This document shows, piece by piece, positions 1-15,200 of a DNA stretch of 64,000 bases. The notes beneath the pieces are model-generated. The model had not been told where the DNA came from. It searched no databases and was given only the letters and a program-made list of their open reading frames with translations. This DNA is from Strigops habroptila (taxonomy: Eukaryota > Chordata > Aves > Psittaciformes > Psittacidae): assembly GCF_004027225.2 (NCBI RefSeq), contig NC_044277.2:31794495-31858494 (forward strand), in the 5' to 3' direction. A program made the position numbers and the translations under genes. Each line of letters starts with the position of its first letter. Within the stretch, counting starts at the first letter, position 1.

Positions 1-3000
1 AGGTTAAACCAAGACAAATATGAAACAAAATTAATTTACAAAAATCAAAGAAAAAAATGCAAAAATCAAAGGAAAATAAATGTTTATTTAGATTTACTTA
101 TCTTTTATTCATGTTTTCATTAAAATTAAAATTAATGAAGAACCCAAAGTGCTCGACAGCTGTGAATGTTGAGTTAATCACTCAGTTGCCTGAGTGTGGA
201 TTCAAATACCTTATTTTAGACATTTCCTTTAGAAAATGTAAGATTCTATGTCTTTAGACTCTTAAGAGTTTAAATTTGTGTCAGTGTCTTGCTCAAAAGC
301 AAAGGTGAGCTTCTCAGCTGGTGCATTTCCATTAACTAATGCTAACTCACTACTAAAACCTCTCAGGGGAATAAGCTCCCCACAACTGCCCCCACCCCAA
401 GTGTTCACGTTACTGTTTAAAGGGCAAATTTAGTAACTTGATTGCCACCCTGGACCACTCAAAAATATTTGAACTAAATGCAGTTACTGCGATACTATTA
501 ACTATCTCCCAAAGACCTTGTCCATTAGATAAGAAGCCTGTTCATTACTTCTAAATAAACTTGTACCACAAACAGGTCTAACTGACAGGTATTGCATGCT
601 TGGCATTTGTCTCTAAAAGTTCTCCGAAGAAGGCATAGAACAGGGAAAACGTATTATGCTTCTTATTTGCTAGACTGTAGAGAAATTTACTCATGAAAAA
701 TGGTTCTTAATTATATGTTTCAAGCCAACATCACTATAAGAAAATGAATGTATGTGACAATATTATTGACATTTCTTTCCAGAAGATCATGTTGAATACT
801 TAGTGTAAAGTCCCATGTCTGTAGAGGGCTATGGATCTGACAGGAATTTCAATGATTTTCCAGTAGATGCCTTGTTAGGAAGTGCAGAGCAACAAAGCTG
901 AACACAACTGAGTGCCTGCTTAATGCACACTCTCCAACCTTAGATCTATATAGGGCGTGTTATAGCTAAAGTACCAAAGAGGGGAAAAGAAATGCTGCTA
1001 TTTAAGTGTCTAATTTGTCTCCCATTTACTTCAACGATATTTTATAGCTCCTTTTATGGAAGTTTCATCAGGATTAGAAAGGTTTGGTTTTTTTTTTTTT
1101 GTAAAATACCAGAATATAAAGGATAAAGCAATTTTTTTTAGTAACTTTAGTAAGAAGAAAAACTTTACACTAATGGAGGACTCAATAAGCATTTAAAAAA
1201 CAAAACCTCTTCTAATAGCTGAACATGACATTGATAGTAATTGGTTCTCCTGAAGAATGACCCAGTGTAATACTTAACATTTTTACATTCAAATAAGTAA
1301 TTGCATCTCTCAGTCATAATGCATTCTGCAAAACAGGACTACTGAATTTTTGTCATGATATGTATCCTCCCTATTTTTACTGTGGTAAGTCATATGAGGC
1401 TAGAGTACAGATAGAATGAAGAGAGAAAGGAAGGAAAGTGTAGCTTTATATATGGAAATTTTTTCTTAGTCTTACCTGAAGTATATGTAAATTTTAATAG
1501 GATACTTGATTTAGTTTCAGAACAAAAAGACTTTTCGAAGGACTTATTTGTAAACTGACATTCTGTAGAAGCCACAGCAGACAGAATGGGAAAAGTCAAT
1601 CTCCAAAGGCACTGCACCCATTTTTACTGAGAAATCTTTATTAAAAAGTTTCTTGTGGCAGAAAACCATTTAATTCACACTTAAAACTGACACAATTTGA
1701 ACTGCTGCAGCTATCCATCAACTTATTGCCGTTTCATAGATGCCTTTAGGGTACCATCAAACAGCTGTAATCCTTTTGCAGACAGCTTCGATATCATTGC
1801 ACCTGGGTGCTGACAAAAGCTGGCATGGAGCAAGCAGGTTTGTAACCACACTGTCACCATGCTTAACTTGGCAATGCCTGATGAGAAGTCACAGAGTAGG
1901 GCTGGGCTCCAGCTTCCCACAGCCCTGACCTGCCCAGGCATGGGCTCCACCAAAAACTGCATGAAAACTCATGCGAAAATCGGTACTCTGTTGAAATATG
2001 TCAGTGTAAGAAAAGAAAACTTTAACATTAGATTTTTATTCTTGATACATATCCTAAAGGACAGATCTTCATTGCAATGTCTTCTTGTGACAACTTTTTA
2101 CATTAAATGAACTCTGAATTTTTCAAATTCACATGAATCCAGGAAGGAAAATTTTAAGGCAACTGTCAGATATCAGCAAATAAAAGATAAAATTTGAAAT
2201 AACTGACAAATGAAAACTACTAGTTTCAAGTATTTCTTGTAAGAATAGGATCAGCATCATGAACCAAACTAACTTCCAATTTGAAATAATTTTGCAATTA
2301 TGTAATTAATTATGATTCAACAAGTCTCAGCCTCCCAAAACAAAAAGAGGCCTGAGGTGTTCTATATTCACACCCTGACATACATCGATAGGCTACACAT
2401 GCACTGTACTGCAACTGCATTGACTTTTTGGCAGTCTAAAAGTCTAAGCTCAGGCTTCCTGTAAATCCTATTTGTCTTTCCAGGGCATGCTACAGAAGCA
2501 GGCAATGTCACAGAAGGCAGAAATACGAGAATAACTCCCCTCCTTTACTCAGACTATTTTGTCTGGCTGATAGCAGTCCTGTGATAATAGTACAAAAATT
2601 GATGGGATACATGGGGCAGGACTGACTAGCCAGAGTATGTGGACGTGCCTTGAAGAGTATGAAGAGCTGCCTCTACCCTCCAGATTCCTGCTGAATTTTG
2701 CCTCAAGAAATACAAGCCAGAGCTTTTTTAAAAGGGTTCCCATACAGGCAAACAACATGGATTACTGGCAAATTTCATCCCAAGTCTTCTCTGACCCAGC
2801 CACAAGAAATTCAGTGTAAACGTAGCATAAGGTTTTCTGCTTTAAATTCCTGGTATATTGAAGGAGACTTCAAACTCACCAAGTTGATCATTTGACTCAA
2901 AACACTGGTTTTGAACTCTCAAAACAGCTGTTCTAGATATTTTGCAGTCTTTCTACTGATTTCTATTTTTCTTCACAGTCATCTGTAAAAAAGGTAACGA

Positions 3001-3860
3001 TTTAACCACCTTTCAAATCCATTAAGGGAAAGGCAGTCAGGAAAAGAAAATATGTTATTCTGCTCCATATGTCCACTGAGAGACTTCAGTAGCAGCAAAT
3101 CAATTCACAGGAAATTGTAACTATATAGTTATTGCATCTTGGAAGGAAGAATCCTGGGAATTATCTGAAAGGACGTGCTGAAAAGCATCCGAGGGAAAAA
3201 CAAGACAAAACAAACAAAAAACACCTCCACCTCCAAACCCCAAACAACAAAAAAAAACAGTAAAAGAATTTGAAAACCAGTTTAATTAGATTTTTTTTTT
3301 TTTAAGGGTGTGGAGGCTATAGCTAAGGAACATGATACAGTTTCCTGGAGAGGTTCCCACCAGTAGAGTCAGGAAAGTTCAGTGAGTTAATGTGTATTTA
3401 TATTTTTGGTATTAAAGAAGGTCTTTCATCTCATTATGGCAGCATTGGGAAAGTTTGAACAATAAAAGAAACAAGAAATAAAATATTAGACAATGGGGGG
3501 AGGAAATTATTTTAACAGCCAAGGACATTACAAAAAAAAAGAGGAATAATATATGAGTTAAATTTTTGGCCATACCCCAAATACAGAGAAACTGAGCCAT
3601 AAATTGAATAAAAGTATCATAAATGTCATCTTTGTCTTTGGATTTGAAAGCCCTGTTTTCACCTTGTTTTATGTCAACTGTATGGCATCCTTGGATTGGT
3701 GCAGCCTACTTTAGTACAGTTAGGAAAAAAGAAAGATTTTGTATTTCAGGGTGGTTCACCAGAAACCAACAAGCGTCTCAGAATGTTCTGTAATGTTTTT
3801 TCCTCTTGAAAGTGGTGGTGTTCTGCATGCATTGCTTTCCATTGTATGTTTGCATTAAAT
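1..3860. other. Intergenic, no gene seen
   Basis: AT-rich sequence downstream of CRISPLD1. Short reading frames on both strands have no recognisable domain, no cysteine pattern and no plausible splice context. Visible landmarks are T-runs near 1087-1100 and 3291-3303 and an A/C-rich tract near 3206-3258. I see nothing else I can name. Confidence 0.6.
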
Positions 3861-4043
3861 GATTGAGCACTGGCACAGGTTGCCCAGGGAGGTTGTGGAG
3901 TCTCCAATCTTGGAGATACTCAAAAGCTGCCTGGACATGGCCCAGGGTAACCAGCTCTAGGTGGCCTGCTTGAGTGTGAGCAGGGGTGGACCAGATGACC
4001 TCCAGAGGTCTCTTCCCACGTCAATCATTTCATGATTATGTGA
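3861..4043 (+). repeat. CR1 LINE, 3' end fragment
   Basis: The sequence carries the typical end of an avian CR1: a GAGCACTGGCACAGGTTGCC block, then a GGACCAGATGACCTCCAGAG-type block and a degenerate ATCATTTCATGATTATG tail. Only about 180 bp of the 3' end is present, as expected for severe 5' truncation at insertion. It has no coding capacity. Confidence 0.9.
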
Positions 4044-7000
4044 AACGTCATGGTTAATAATGCTTATATGAATTACTGTATTCCATGTACAAAGTTATTA
4101 CTGAGGTTTTAAAACCACCTCAGTAGATGACAGTATATATTTTTTTACAGTGAGTAAATGGTTTGATTTCAAAGAAGTAAATGCCAGACCAATTGTTAGC
4201 TTATTTTATTTATTTTCTGATTAGAAAATGCTTCTAGTCATCCATTCCCAAGGATCAGCAACATTTCCGAAGTCAGGTGAGGAAAATCAATAATCCTTAA
4301 GACAAGTGTTAAGCTACTTCAAGTATTACATTACACAAATCTCTGAGACAGAAGGGAAGGACTAAGGAAAAATCAAAAGCCAAAGATAAAGGGGAGGCAG
4401 GTTTCCAGCTGCAGACTGCACTCAGGAAAAGCAATGCCCAGAGATAAAATTCTGCATAAAACCTACCTGTGAGAGCCACAAGAAAAGGCTGACAATCTTT
4501 CAGCTTTGTGAAATTAATGGACAGCCTCCTGGAACTGATAAAACATATAAAGAACCATAAATTAGGTTTTTTCCCTATTTTTGCATATCTGTCTCTCAAG
4601 CTACTCAAGCTATCAACTGCTTTGTTCATCTTTGGATTGTAACATTCATGTTTCTTTGTAACATCATTTCTTCCTGGTCTTAAGGGTGACAACTGGCAGA
4701 AGTATAGACATGTTGTTCCTGGCTAAAAGTCCCATGAAATTGGCCCACTGGCTACATAGCCCTGTCCAACTCACCTCAAGTATCAGGTCAACCTCCTGTA
4801 AAGGTTATTCATGCATGTACAGCATTTTTCAGGACTCCTCACTATTTTTCTTTTCTGTTGTCTCTTTGAAAAGTAGTTACAGAGTAAGGATACAGTGAAG
4901 AGCTGGAAAAAACAGAAAGACCAAGATTTATCCACAAACTACTGGGAGAATTCTTGAGAGTAACAACCACAGTTACAGAAAAGCATGATCAGTTTGCGAG
5001 AAAACATAACGCACAATTGTCACACATCTTTTAATTTAGAAATAATGCTTCTAGTACATAAAAGATATATTACCTTTTTTCTCTTTCCTCTTATCCTCCT
5101 TCTTTCCCACCCTTGAATATTTTCTGCATAGATATACATGCTATTACCAAAGAAATTATACAAACAAGACAGGCTGATGGAAATGAACAGGAGAAAAATA
5201 TGACTATCATGTTGCAGTTTCATTACTGCAGTTTAAATGTGTTCATGATTTAGTGTAGATATTTTTTCCCAGAAGAATGTATTATAATGACTAGGTTTTC
5301 AAAAGATCTCTGATCTCAACTAGTGCCTTCTACAAGGGACAGATTTTCTAAAGGACTAAGAGCATCAGGTGGTGGTTTATTCTGATATTATGTCCTAACC
5401 TGTAGTTTCTAACACCATAATCCAGAAATCTGACTTTCTAGAAAATTTGTCCCCAAGGTTGCAATATAACAACAAACACATATGACTAGCTATTTAGTTA
5501 AAAAAAACACTGTCATTGCTTCATTAGGTTCATTTTGGAACATTTGCATCATTGGATTTTTCTCCCAATTAACAGAAAACAAGGAGTTGAATATATTTTT
5601 GCCCTCTGAGTGTTCCTGAAGCAGTGTTAATGATGAGAGGTTTAGGTTTTGCAATGCCATACATAATCATAGGATGTAATCTATATTCCACCTAATAAAA
5701 GCAGAGAGTAAATCCACACAACTAATTTAAAAAGGCCCTTATTCAGAACCCATAAATATTCACTAGATGCAGAGAAAACACCAGAGCAGTCCCATGGGAT
5801 CTGGGACACTTTTGGGGATATTGGGGAAAATATCATCTAGAACTGACTCAACATGAGTCCCATATGTCTATAAAAACAAGTATCCATTAGTTTGTATGTG
5901 ACTGCTCTAAACAGCTGGCTTTTTACATTATCCATGATTTTTACTGTGTTTAGGTTAAATTCTGGCTCTGCATTCATCCCGCATAAATAGGCTGTGTGCT
6001 GGGGGCTCTGCAGGAGTTGCCAAAAGAGCTCAGTCAAAGAAAATTAATGACAGTAAAATTGCTTTGCAGTGCAGGCTAGAGTTTTTCTCCCATCCATGCA
6101 GCAAATCCAATTCTCTCCTGCTTTGTTCCCTGAAATCTTCATGCTGGAAGAGACATGTTCCATTGTATAACCAGGTATTTATGAAACATCTATTTCAATA
6201 GTAGTAAATCTTTTAAAATAGCATCAATTTAAAGAGAGTCTTGTTTGCTTCCTGCGTTAACATTTTATGTTGTTGACCAGGAAATGAGCCTGGGAATGGG
6301 AAATCATGCATGCTCTGTTGTGTAAGTTTATGGAGGTGACAGACTATGAAAACAATTTAGATGTCCTTTTAAGAAGCTTTGCCAATGTTTATTTTCTGTT
6401 TGTTTTTTGAAGAATGCAGACTATACCATCATCTTGGGTAAATTAGTAAATTGAAATCAAGGTAGTTGGCCCGATTGACACCAGCTGAAAATCTGTCTTG
6501 AGTTTACAAAAATAACTGTGATTAAATGTTAATGTTATTTTTTTTTAATAATATTGTTTGCCAAAGTGGAAAATGAAGCAAAAGCTTCCAGGATAGAAAA
6601 GTTTCAGCTATGCATCTCAAAGGCAGCTGGGACAATGGACAGGTAGTTTCTTCTTCCACATGATGGTAAACTTAGAAGATTTTATTTTACTAAAGCTGTG
6701 TCCCTTAAACCAATAAATCCTGTTTATATTTGCACTGGCAGAAAGAGGTCAAGGGAACTTTCAGGTGTGTCAAGCACACAGATTGTCTGAAAGCCAAAGA
6801 AACTGTAGCTTTATCCCCAAAAGATTCAAGCATGCCAAGTTTGAGAGCAGCCCAACAGAATACCAAGCTCAAAGCATATCTTGGGCAGAGAGGCCTCTTG
6901 CAGTGAGACCATTCCCATGCCTGCTCTGTTCCTTTGGGAAAGTAAATTCTTGGAAGAAGATCTTCCTATGCCTTATTGTACTAATGTTATTCGCAGGAGT

Positions 7001-8181
7001 AGGTGGTACCAAGATTAGTCAGCTTGCTATGTAAAAAAGGCTGGTATCCAGAGGGATATACCCAACTGGATCATGGCATAGCATTCCAAAAAGACATGGG
7101 GATAAGACTGTTGAGAAGATGTGTGTAGTGGAGGGAAAGGAGCAAGATCTGAGAAGACCAGGCCTACTCGGAACTATGAACAGTCCTACTCAGGCTGTTT
7201 GAAGTAAAATGAGAGCCAGCCATTCTTATGTAATAGAGAAGCAAATGATCTGCCTCCAAAAGAAGTATTTTGAATAATCTGTATGCCTCTTTCTCAGTAT
7301 CTTTTTCCTCTGAAATAATCACCCATTGTTGTGAATGTTCTATAATTCATGCTCTTTCCTCAAACATTCCTAACCCTGAATGCTTCACTTCTTCTTTTCC
7401 ATACAGAGCTGTTCCAGTGTAATTAGACAAAGAACATTTTCTTACATCAGTTCATCCACCACACTCAAAGGTCTCTGTTTTGTTTATGGAGCTAATGTAG
7501 AAAAAATTTGCTTTTTGCAGAATATTATCTCCTGGTAATAATAATCTCGCCTCCTGCGAGGCTTCCCACTTTTACATTAAGTCTTCTGAGTTGAGCCTTC
7601 AGCTGATATAAATAGGCATGAATGGACTGACACAGTACTTTAGGTCTGAAGAGGTCTGCCAGTAATTGCCAGTAATTGCAAGACTGAATAACACACATTT
7701 GAAATAGAAAAACTAGTCATCACTTTCAGTAGACTGGCTCATTTTTCAAAGGACATGTTTCCAAGCAGGTTTTGGGGCTCCTGCAGTGGAAATCTGGGAC
7801 ATTGTTTAGAGCTAGATGAAGGTCACAGGCATATACCCAGCTTGAAGAGTCATATGATGAGACTTAAAGATTTTTATGGAGAATAATATGAAAATATGAC
7901 TGTAGTATAATATCAAGAATAGTGTTTGTCAGCTTCTGTAGACTGCCCTACCCAAAGAATGAGAAACATCAACTAATGCCTACCAGTCCCTGCATTAAAC
8001 TTTCTGTCCCTGCATTAAACTTCCTGATCCTGCAGCCACTGTTTGAGCAGATTATTTGCAGACTAGTAGGAAGCACTACAGGCAAGGCACAAAGAGGATG
8101 CTTTTTATCAATAGATCAACACTGTCTCCCTTAAGATCCTCACAATGAAGCTAATGATTTATGGCCTTGATGAGCAGACAG
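4044..8181. other. Intergenic, no gene seen
   Basis: AT-rich unique-looking sequence. The longest frame (about 127 codons, minus strand, 4309-4692) has no family resemblance and no splice or promoter context. Small local duplications occur at 7654-7682 and 7986-8025. Nothing else is recognised. Confidence 0.55.
7986..8025 (+). repeat. 20-bp tandem duplication
   Basis: Two head-to-tail copies of a 20-bp unit (GTCCCTGCATTAAACTTTCT, 7986-8005, then 8006-8025) differ at one base. This looks like a recent slippage or small tandem duplication in intergenic DNA. Confidence 0.9.
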
Positions 8182-9209
8182 TGAGGTAGATTAAAAACTG
8201 AATGGCCACACCCAGAAAGTTATGATCAGTGGCAAAAAGTCTAGTTGCAGGCAAGTAATTAGCAGTGCACTCCAGGGGTCTATACTGGGTCTAAGCCTGC
8301 TTAACATCTTCGTTAATGATCTGGATGAAGGGCAAGATTGTACCCTCAGCAAGTTTTCGTGATGACACAAAACTGGGAGGAGTGGCTGAGACACCAGAAG
8401 GTCATGCTTCCATCCAGAGGGACCTCGACAGGCTGAAGAAATGTGCTGACAAAAATCTCTTGAAGTTCGGCAAGGGAAGGTGCAAAGTCTTGCAAGTGAA
8501 GAGGAACAACTCTGTGCACCAGTGTATGCTGGGGCCACCCATTTAGAAAACAGCTTTGAAGAAAAGAATCTGAGGGTCCTGGTGGACATTAAGTTGAACA
8601 CGAGCCAGCAATGTGCACTTATGGCAAAAAAGGCTAACAGTGTCCTGCGCTACATTATAGAAAGTATTGCCAGCAAAGTATTGAGGGAGGTTTCTTTCCC
8701 TCTGCTCAGCTGAAGTGTTGGTCCCAGTTCTGAGCTCCCCAATATAGGAGGGACATGGACATACTAAAGAAAGTCCAATGAAGGGCCACAAAGATGATTA
8801 AGGCACTGCAGCATCTCTCCTATGAGGAAAGGCTGAGAGAGCTGGGAGTGTTCAGCCTGGAGAAGAGAAAGCTCAGTGTTTATAATACATGATGACAGGG
8901 TATAAAGAAGGTAGAGCCAGGCTCTTTTCAGTGATGCCTAGTGACAATACAAGAGGAAATGGGAATGAGCTAAAACACAGAATGATCCATCTGAACATCG
9001 GCAAACATGTTTTTACTGTGAGAGTGATGGAGCACTGGCACAGGTTGACCAGGGAGGTGGTGGAGCCTCTGCCTTTGGATATATTAAAAAACTGTCTGGA
9101 CATGGTCCTTGAGCAGCCTGGTCTAGGTGGCCCTGCTTGAGCAGGGGGGTTGGACCAGTTGACCTGCAAAGGTCCCTTCCAGCCTCAGGTGTTCAGTGAT
9201 TCTGTGATC
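8182..9209 (+). mobile_element. CR1 LINE, truncated, dead
   Basis: About 1 kb of the 3' part of a CR1 retrotransposon. It starts inside the reverse-transcriptase region, upstream of the catalytic block, and runs through the C-terminal ORF2 region to the 3' UTR tail (GATTCTGTGATC). The reading frame is broken by stops and shifts. Where the RT catalytic motif is normally FADD, the sequence reads F-R-D-D followed by T-K-L-G-G (about 8357-8390), so the first aspartate-box context is already mutated. Conserved downstream blocks such as the GGACCTCGACAGGCTGAAGA region are clear. It is a fossil copy with no function inferred. Confidence 0.93.
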
Positions 9210-12200
9210 ACCCTACACTTGAATGTCCCAGTGAAATGGATTAGCTACCTCTTAATAAAGATTTCTTCTTAAAGTACCTAGTACCGACATAATATGTTAT
9301 TCAGAACAGGCAATGTTAACCCTTCTTCCACTAAAAACATTTGAAACACTGACATAGTTAATCTGGTGAACAACTTGCTTCTTACAGAAGTATTCTTATA
9401 ATTAGGAAAAGCAAAACTATCCTTACCCGTTTTTGAAAACCATCACAGATATTGGTAGGATTATTCTGTTATATGATTTACACCAGTTCAACTGAGAAGA
9501 TAACCCAACCTTTCATTTATCAAATTTGCACCATTACAACTAGCAATAAAAAGCTTGACGACTCCATAATACAGTTTGCTAAATTTCCTAGTGCACAAAA
9601 CTTGGCTGTTGTCACTATTGTTACTGTGCTGAAGATGCCTTTGTTATCGTGCTTCCCTGTGCATGCTCATGGTATGGCAGGACTCCTCCCCTCTCCTCTC
9701 TGTGATTTCATATGAACATTTCCAGTGACAGAGCCCTGCAAGGAGTCTGCCATCCTTCTAGCCTCACTGTTCAGTGCAGTATCGCCACAGACATCCTCTC
9801 AAGATTTTCTCTTTCTTTGTAAATCCCACCTTTGACTAGGAAGGAAAAGAGGCATTTATGCTCTTGCTGAGACTCAAAGCAGCTGGGTTAGGTGGGAGGA
9901 AAGACAGTACTTCTATTTCACTGTCACTTCTGTCACTAGGCGTTAGTTATGAGTGAGAGTTCGGTAGCAACTTCAACTGTGCAGATACTTTTAGTAACTC
10001 CAGGGTCAAACCTAGAAGTTATACTGAATAACAAGTCTTTCAGCTAACACATACCATTTAGTCAGTAGATTGAAAGAAGCTATTTTCTTTACATTGGATT
10101 TTTGGGGGCACAAACTGCACTCCTCATGAGCCGATTATCTTCCTTGCACTGTGAGGATAACTCATATATTATTGTTTCTTTTATAACATTTTAGCAATGC
10201 AAATTCTCTGGATTTTCACTCCTAACATATTGCTATCTAGGAATATGTATGTATGGAGAGTACTGCTGATCAGCAAACTGGTAGAGATACGCAGTGAACT
10301 ACAGTTTGGAAGGGACAAGCAAAGGGAAGAGTTTTGAGTTGAACAGACTAATGGAATTTAAGTTCATTTTTAAGTTCTTGGTAGTTAAAAAAAATTATGG
10401 GTCAGCACCTTTATCTTCAAGTTTAAATAATTAAATACCTAGCTCTAGAAATTTAGAGAAACTTGATGATTGTTCAGTTTAGAAGACATCATAAAATGTA
10501 CTTTCTAACTAATCTAAGCAATTTGGGAAACTTTCTGTGGCAAAATTGTAAAACATACCACCCTCCATCATGTCTTCTGCTTAGTGAATACTTTTCTGAA
10601 GAATTTGACTTTCATGATCCATCACCCCCAGATTCTTTGAGCAGTTCTAAAAGGTACCAGTTCCAAATAGTTTTTATTTCCTTAGAGAATACTGAGGGGA
10701 GTAGCTCTGTATTATAAGCATTTTCAAGGCATAAATACGTATTTCTGAAATACAATGAAGAATATTTCTTATTTCACCTTACAGTTATCACTAAATAGAG
10801 CCATATTTGCAAAAACTCAATTCAAATCAGTTTTCTCTGACTGTCCTACAAAACGGGTAAATGTAACACAAACGGACACCCATTTAAGTGATTTGTCTGC
10901 ACAAAGAACAAAGCTTGCTAGAAAACTGTTCACAGAGAGTTTGGGTGCTTGTGAATGAACATTAAAATTCACATCAGATTTTTGTGCATCGGTATACCTC
11001 AGAAAGCTCTTATCCACCTACCATTCGAACTACAGACAAATTTTCCTTCTCAGCCCTGCTGACCTCAGTATTTGCCTATTTTTACACACTGAAGAAAAAC
11101 AATGAGCTTTGAAATGTTATTTGAAGGTTATTTTGTTTGGGATAGTAAACAGACAGTACTGAGATCACTCTTTATTAAGATTTATTCTTTGCATTATAGC
11201 AACATCAACCATTTCTACTCACAGACCATGTGACACAGGCACTTAAGTTTGTCTCCTAATACATCAAAGTTCCCTGCTTTCCTGTAAGAGGCATTTCTCA
11301 TATTCTCAGAGACCTCAGCTATTCTAGCTTTCGGCTGCAAATTAGTCTCACCTTTCTTGTTAAAGCCTGATTCTTTGACTTACTACAGATGTTAAGTTTT
11401 TCAGTGTATTACAAGGGACACTGAGTCCTTTGCCTATGTTTTTGACTACTGCTAAATAAGAAGCTGGTTTGGAAACTCAGCCTTCTGGGGAGTCATAGAC
11501 TCCAGAGACTGCAATTTCTATAGTAGTAATTCTGAGTTGTAGTATTGATGTAAGACAAATAAGCGCTGAATGTCTTCTGAGACACCATGGTAGATATGGT
11601 GGTTTTCCTGAAGTATATTTTAGGTGTTTTGACTGGACTGTACTTCTCCAGGGATTTTAATGAAAACTACAAATTGAACAGAAGTATTAACTAAGTCCTA
11701 AATCAAAAAACTATATTTTTACTGTGTAGTAGATGCAACAGCACATCTCATTCAAGGTGTGACTTGTCCATTTCCAGGACAAGTCTTCAAATCTTTACAT
11801 ATTGCAAATTAAAAAAAAAAATAAAAATTAAATAACTTCTAGAAAACTGCTTTAAAATTATGTGGGCTTTGAAGCTGCTGGAGCAGAAGATTTCTGAATA
11901 TAAATTGTTCTAATAAATTGCCAAGCAAAAAAAAAAATTGAAAAAATCACAGTGATCTGAACATCATTGAACATGTTTGGTGTAACATGCTTAAACCCTC
12001 AGTCAGTGGCAAAAGGGCAAGTATTTATCGGCAAGCCACCAAACCCATCTGTCTAGTTATTCCTTTTATTTAAAAAGGCAAACTGATCTAATTTGCCCCA
12101 TAATTCTTGTTGGGTAAGAGAGAAGGGGCCAGAGCTTTTCACAAAACTATTTCTTGGCTCAGTTATAGCTGTGCCGGAACAGGACTATCACCTCCAGTAC

Positions 12201-15200
12201 AGCAAGCACTAAATCAATTCATACAATGTCCTTCTTTGTGTACTGAACTGGGCTAAATCCAAAATCTGAAACTAAGTCCTTTTGCATAAAATGATTGCTC
12301 TGTTTCTGTGCTTAGTGTAGCCTGCAGCCCCAAAGGTCTTGGAGTCGTTCTGACACAATAAAAGAAATGCTTATTCAGAAGACATGATCTTTCAGTAGGG
12401 AAAAAAACACCCACCGCTACCAAGAAACAGATGGATTTCAGTAAATAAATAAGAAATGAAGATTGAGCTGACTACAGGGAGATTTATCTAGCAACTGTTT
12501 CCAAGTTATCTTTGGGATGTACAGTAGCAGCAATTTATGAGAAGTCAAAACCAGCTTGCTATTTACATTGCATATAAACAAGCCTAAGTGAATAATTAAG
12601 CAACTGAAGTACTTGTTTTTCAAAATGTAGGTTAAGTCTGGAAGTATTACTACCTCCCTGCACTTCTTGTTTCCTGAGCACCCTAAAAGTAATCAGTATT
12701 ACTACAAATTCTTAGGAATCTCTCAGCCTTTGGAAGTAATTGCAAAAAGATATGCAAGAAAATCTAATGCAAGTGCTTGTATTTATTCTAAGATGATCCT
12801 CCTAATAAGGATTTTGTCTTATAAAAAACATTCTTGCAGAAATAACTGCAAACACATCAAATAAAGCTTACTGAACTGCATAAATAAAATTTCAAGGAGA
12901 TTATTGCTAATACTCCTGGTGTTAGCTACAGCAATTTCTGTTGAGCTGAAATAAACGGGATTTTGAAAAACCTAATTTCATACTAAACAGTTAGCATGTG
13001 CCGACATTTTTATTTTGTTTTAAGGCTTATGCTTTAAATGAAATTAGGGAATTAAAAGACCAAGAGTTATTGCCATTGGCAACTGAAGTATTTTTTTCTG
13101 CCTATTAAAAGATATAGTATTGCAAACGTAGTTGTGTTGTTTGGCCAGTGTATCTCAGTTCTTAACCAACAACTTTGCTGCTAGCCTTCAAACACTCACC
13201 CCACTGTTAGTAGCCACAAAACCAATCTTGCATACAGCACTGGGGGCTGACACTAAATTGAATAACTAGGGTAATTATTGCAGAAATCAATGCAGATAGT
13301 AAAACATGGAGCACCATGTCTTACTATTCAAAAGACATGGTGGATAGTGGATATCCATGTTTGGCATTCTCTTTACTGTTTGGCATTTTCTTTACTTTCC
13401 TCCTTCAGTCAGTTGCATTTTCATGTGCCTTATTATATTGAGTTGGTCCAACTCAGGGCCTTTTGCTAGCTTCTGAAAATTTAAGACTCATTATTAGTAC
13501 TTTTTACAAAGTGCAATGATGGCTTGATGACGTAGGCATCTGTCTCCTAGCAAACAGGCGAAGATGAACAAGATATTTAACACAGATCACTGAACAGCCG
13601 ATGGCAAATTTCAAGTGTCACATTATAATCCTATGGATTATATATATGGAGCAGGAATCACATTTTATTGTATTTTCGTTGTGCCCTAGTAGATAACAAG
13701 GGGCCATTTAATAACAATAATATCAGTATTATACTAGTTCCATCACTTATCCCTGACGACAAAGGCAGGCTAAAGCTAAGGCTGACAGCATGGCTTCTTT
13801 TCCCATATGCACAATGTATGTCTTTATAAAGTCACATGCAATTTTCTGAATACTGAAGTATGCTATCATTTGTATATCTAAAGCTCTGCAAGATGCATAT
13901 TATAGACTGAATGAAACAAAACTCTTCAGGCTTTTCATTCCTTGTATAATTCCCTAGAGTTCCACAGATACTATAAAAAGCCTTAAGACATAGAAGTGTG
14001 ACAGTACAGTATTTCATACAGTATTTATATAAATTTCCAAACAGAATATTGCACTGTATGAATAATCTTTGTAACTTCCAAATATTTACAGTTCTAAATC
14101 TGACCCTTTGTATGACTAAAGGAAATAAACCTTCCCTTGTGTATTCACAGGAAGCTGGGTTATCTGAGTTTTAAGCAAATTCAAAACATACTTCAAAAGC
14201 AATTACCACACGGAAGAAACTGTTTATGTGAGTAACTTGGTTACATCTCTGCCATTTGAAGCAAAGTGCCATGCACTTTCCTGAGGAAATGTATCAATAC
14301 ACAAAAAAGCTGATGTTCCATTTCTACTTTTAAATCCGCTAAGAATCCATAGACAGCTGACAATCTAGACATTTACATAAAACTTGAAACTGAGTACTGC
14401 ATCAGTTAAAAGCCTCTAAACTCACACACTTTATCCCAACCTGTGTTTCAGGCTTGGTTCCAAAAACATTTTATGTATAATTTCTAGATCAGACAGTCCC
14501 CTATGCAGAAATCAGACACAAAGAAGTCTGTAAACCCTGCAAAACTCCTCACTATCCACAGAGTTTAGGAAATGTTTCTTCGTTTACAAAGTTTATGTCC
14601 AGCTAGATCTACGAGTCATCTGCTGACATGAGTATGCATCCCAAGTTCCCTAAAACTAAATACCCACATATAGCTATCAAAATGGTGAAATACTGTTAAA
14701 AAAATATGTTTGGGTCTGACCACTTTCTTTCATACTCACTCTTGTTTAGTTATGAAATTAGCTACTCCAGCTGGAAGAGATATAGTGTAGCAGAGGTATG
14801 CTTCTTTACTGAAAAGCTCACCAGGCAAGTGAACTATGCTTGACAAATACTTGACTCCTCTCCAAATGATTCCAATGCTTTTCTTTTGAAGAGATTCCTC
14901 ATGGAGCAGGTCATAATGGGAAATACCACAGGGTTATGGGCAAAGGTTCATATGTACTCTTCCCTGCTTCACACAAGTTTTTAAGGACCTACTGTATTTA
15001 GTGGGTTTACATTCCTTGATATTTTAGCCTTTTCAGCTTTACTTTCTCATTATTCTTTTTTTTTTTTTTTTAATTTTCAAGTTGAGAACATAATTTTGTA
15101 ACTGCTCAGTTAACTAAATGATTCTTCAGCATTTAAAATTTTACTTTCTGCTAAATTTTTTCATTAGGCTTCAACAAGTTTTCTGATACATCAAATGAGT

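Noticed and set aside
4309..4692. 127-codon minus-strand frame
   Set aside because: No family resemblance, no promoter or splice context. A frame of this length is expected by chance in 64 kb.
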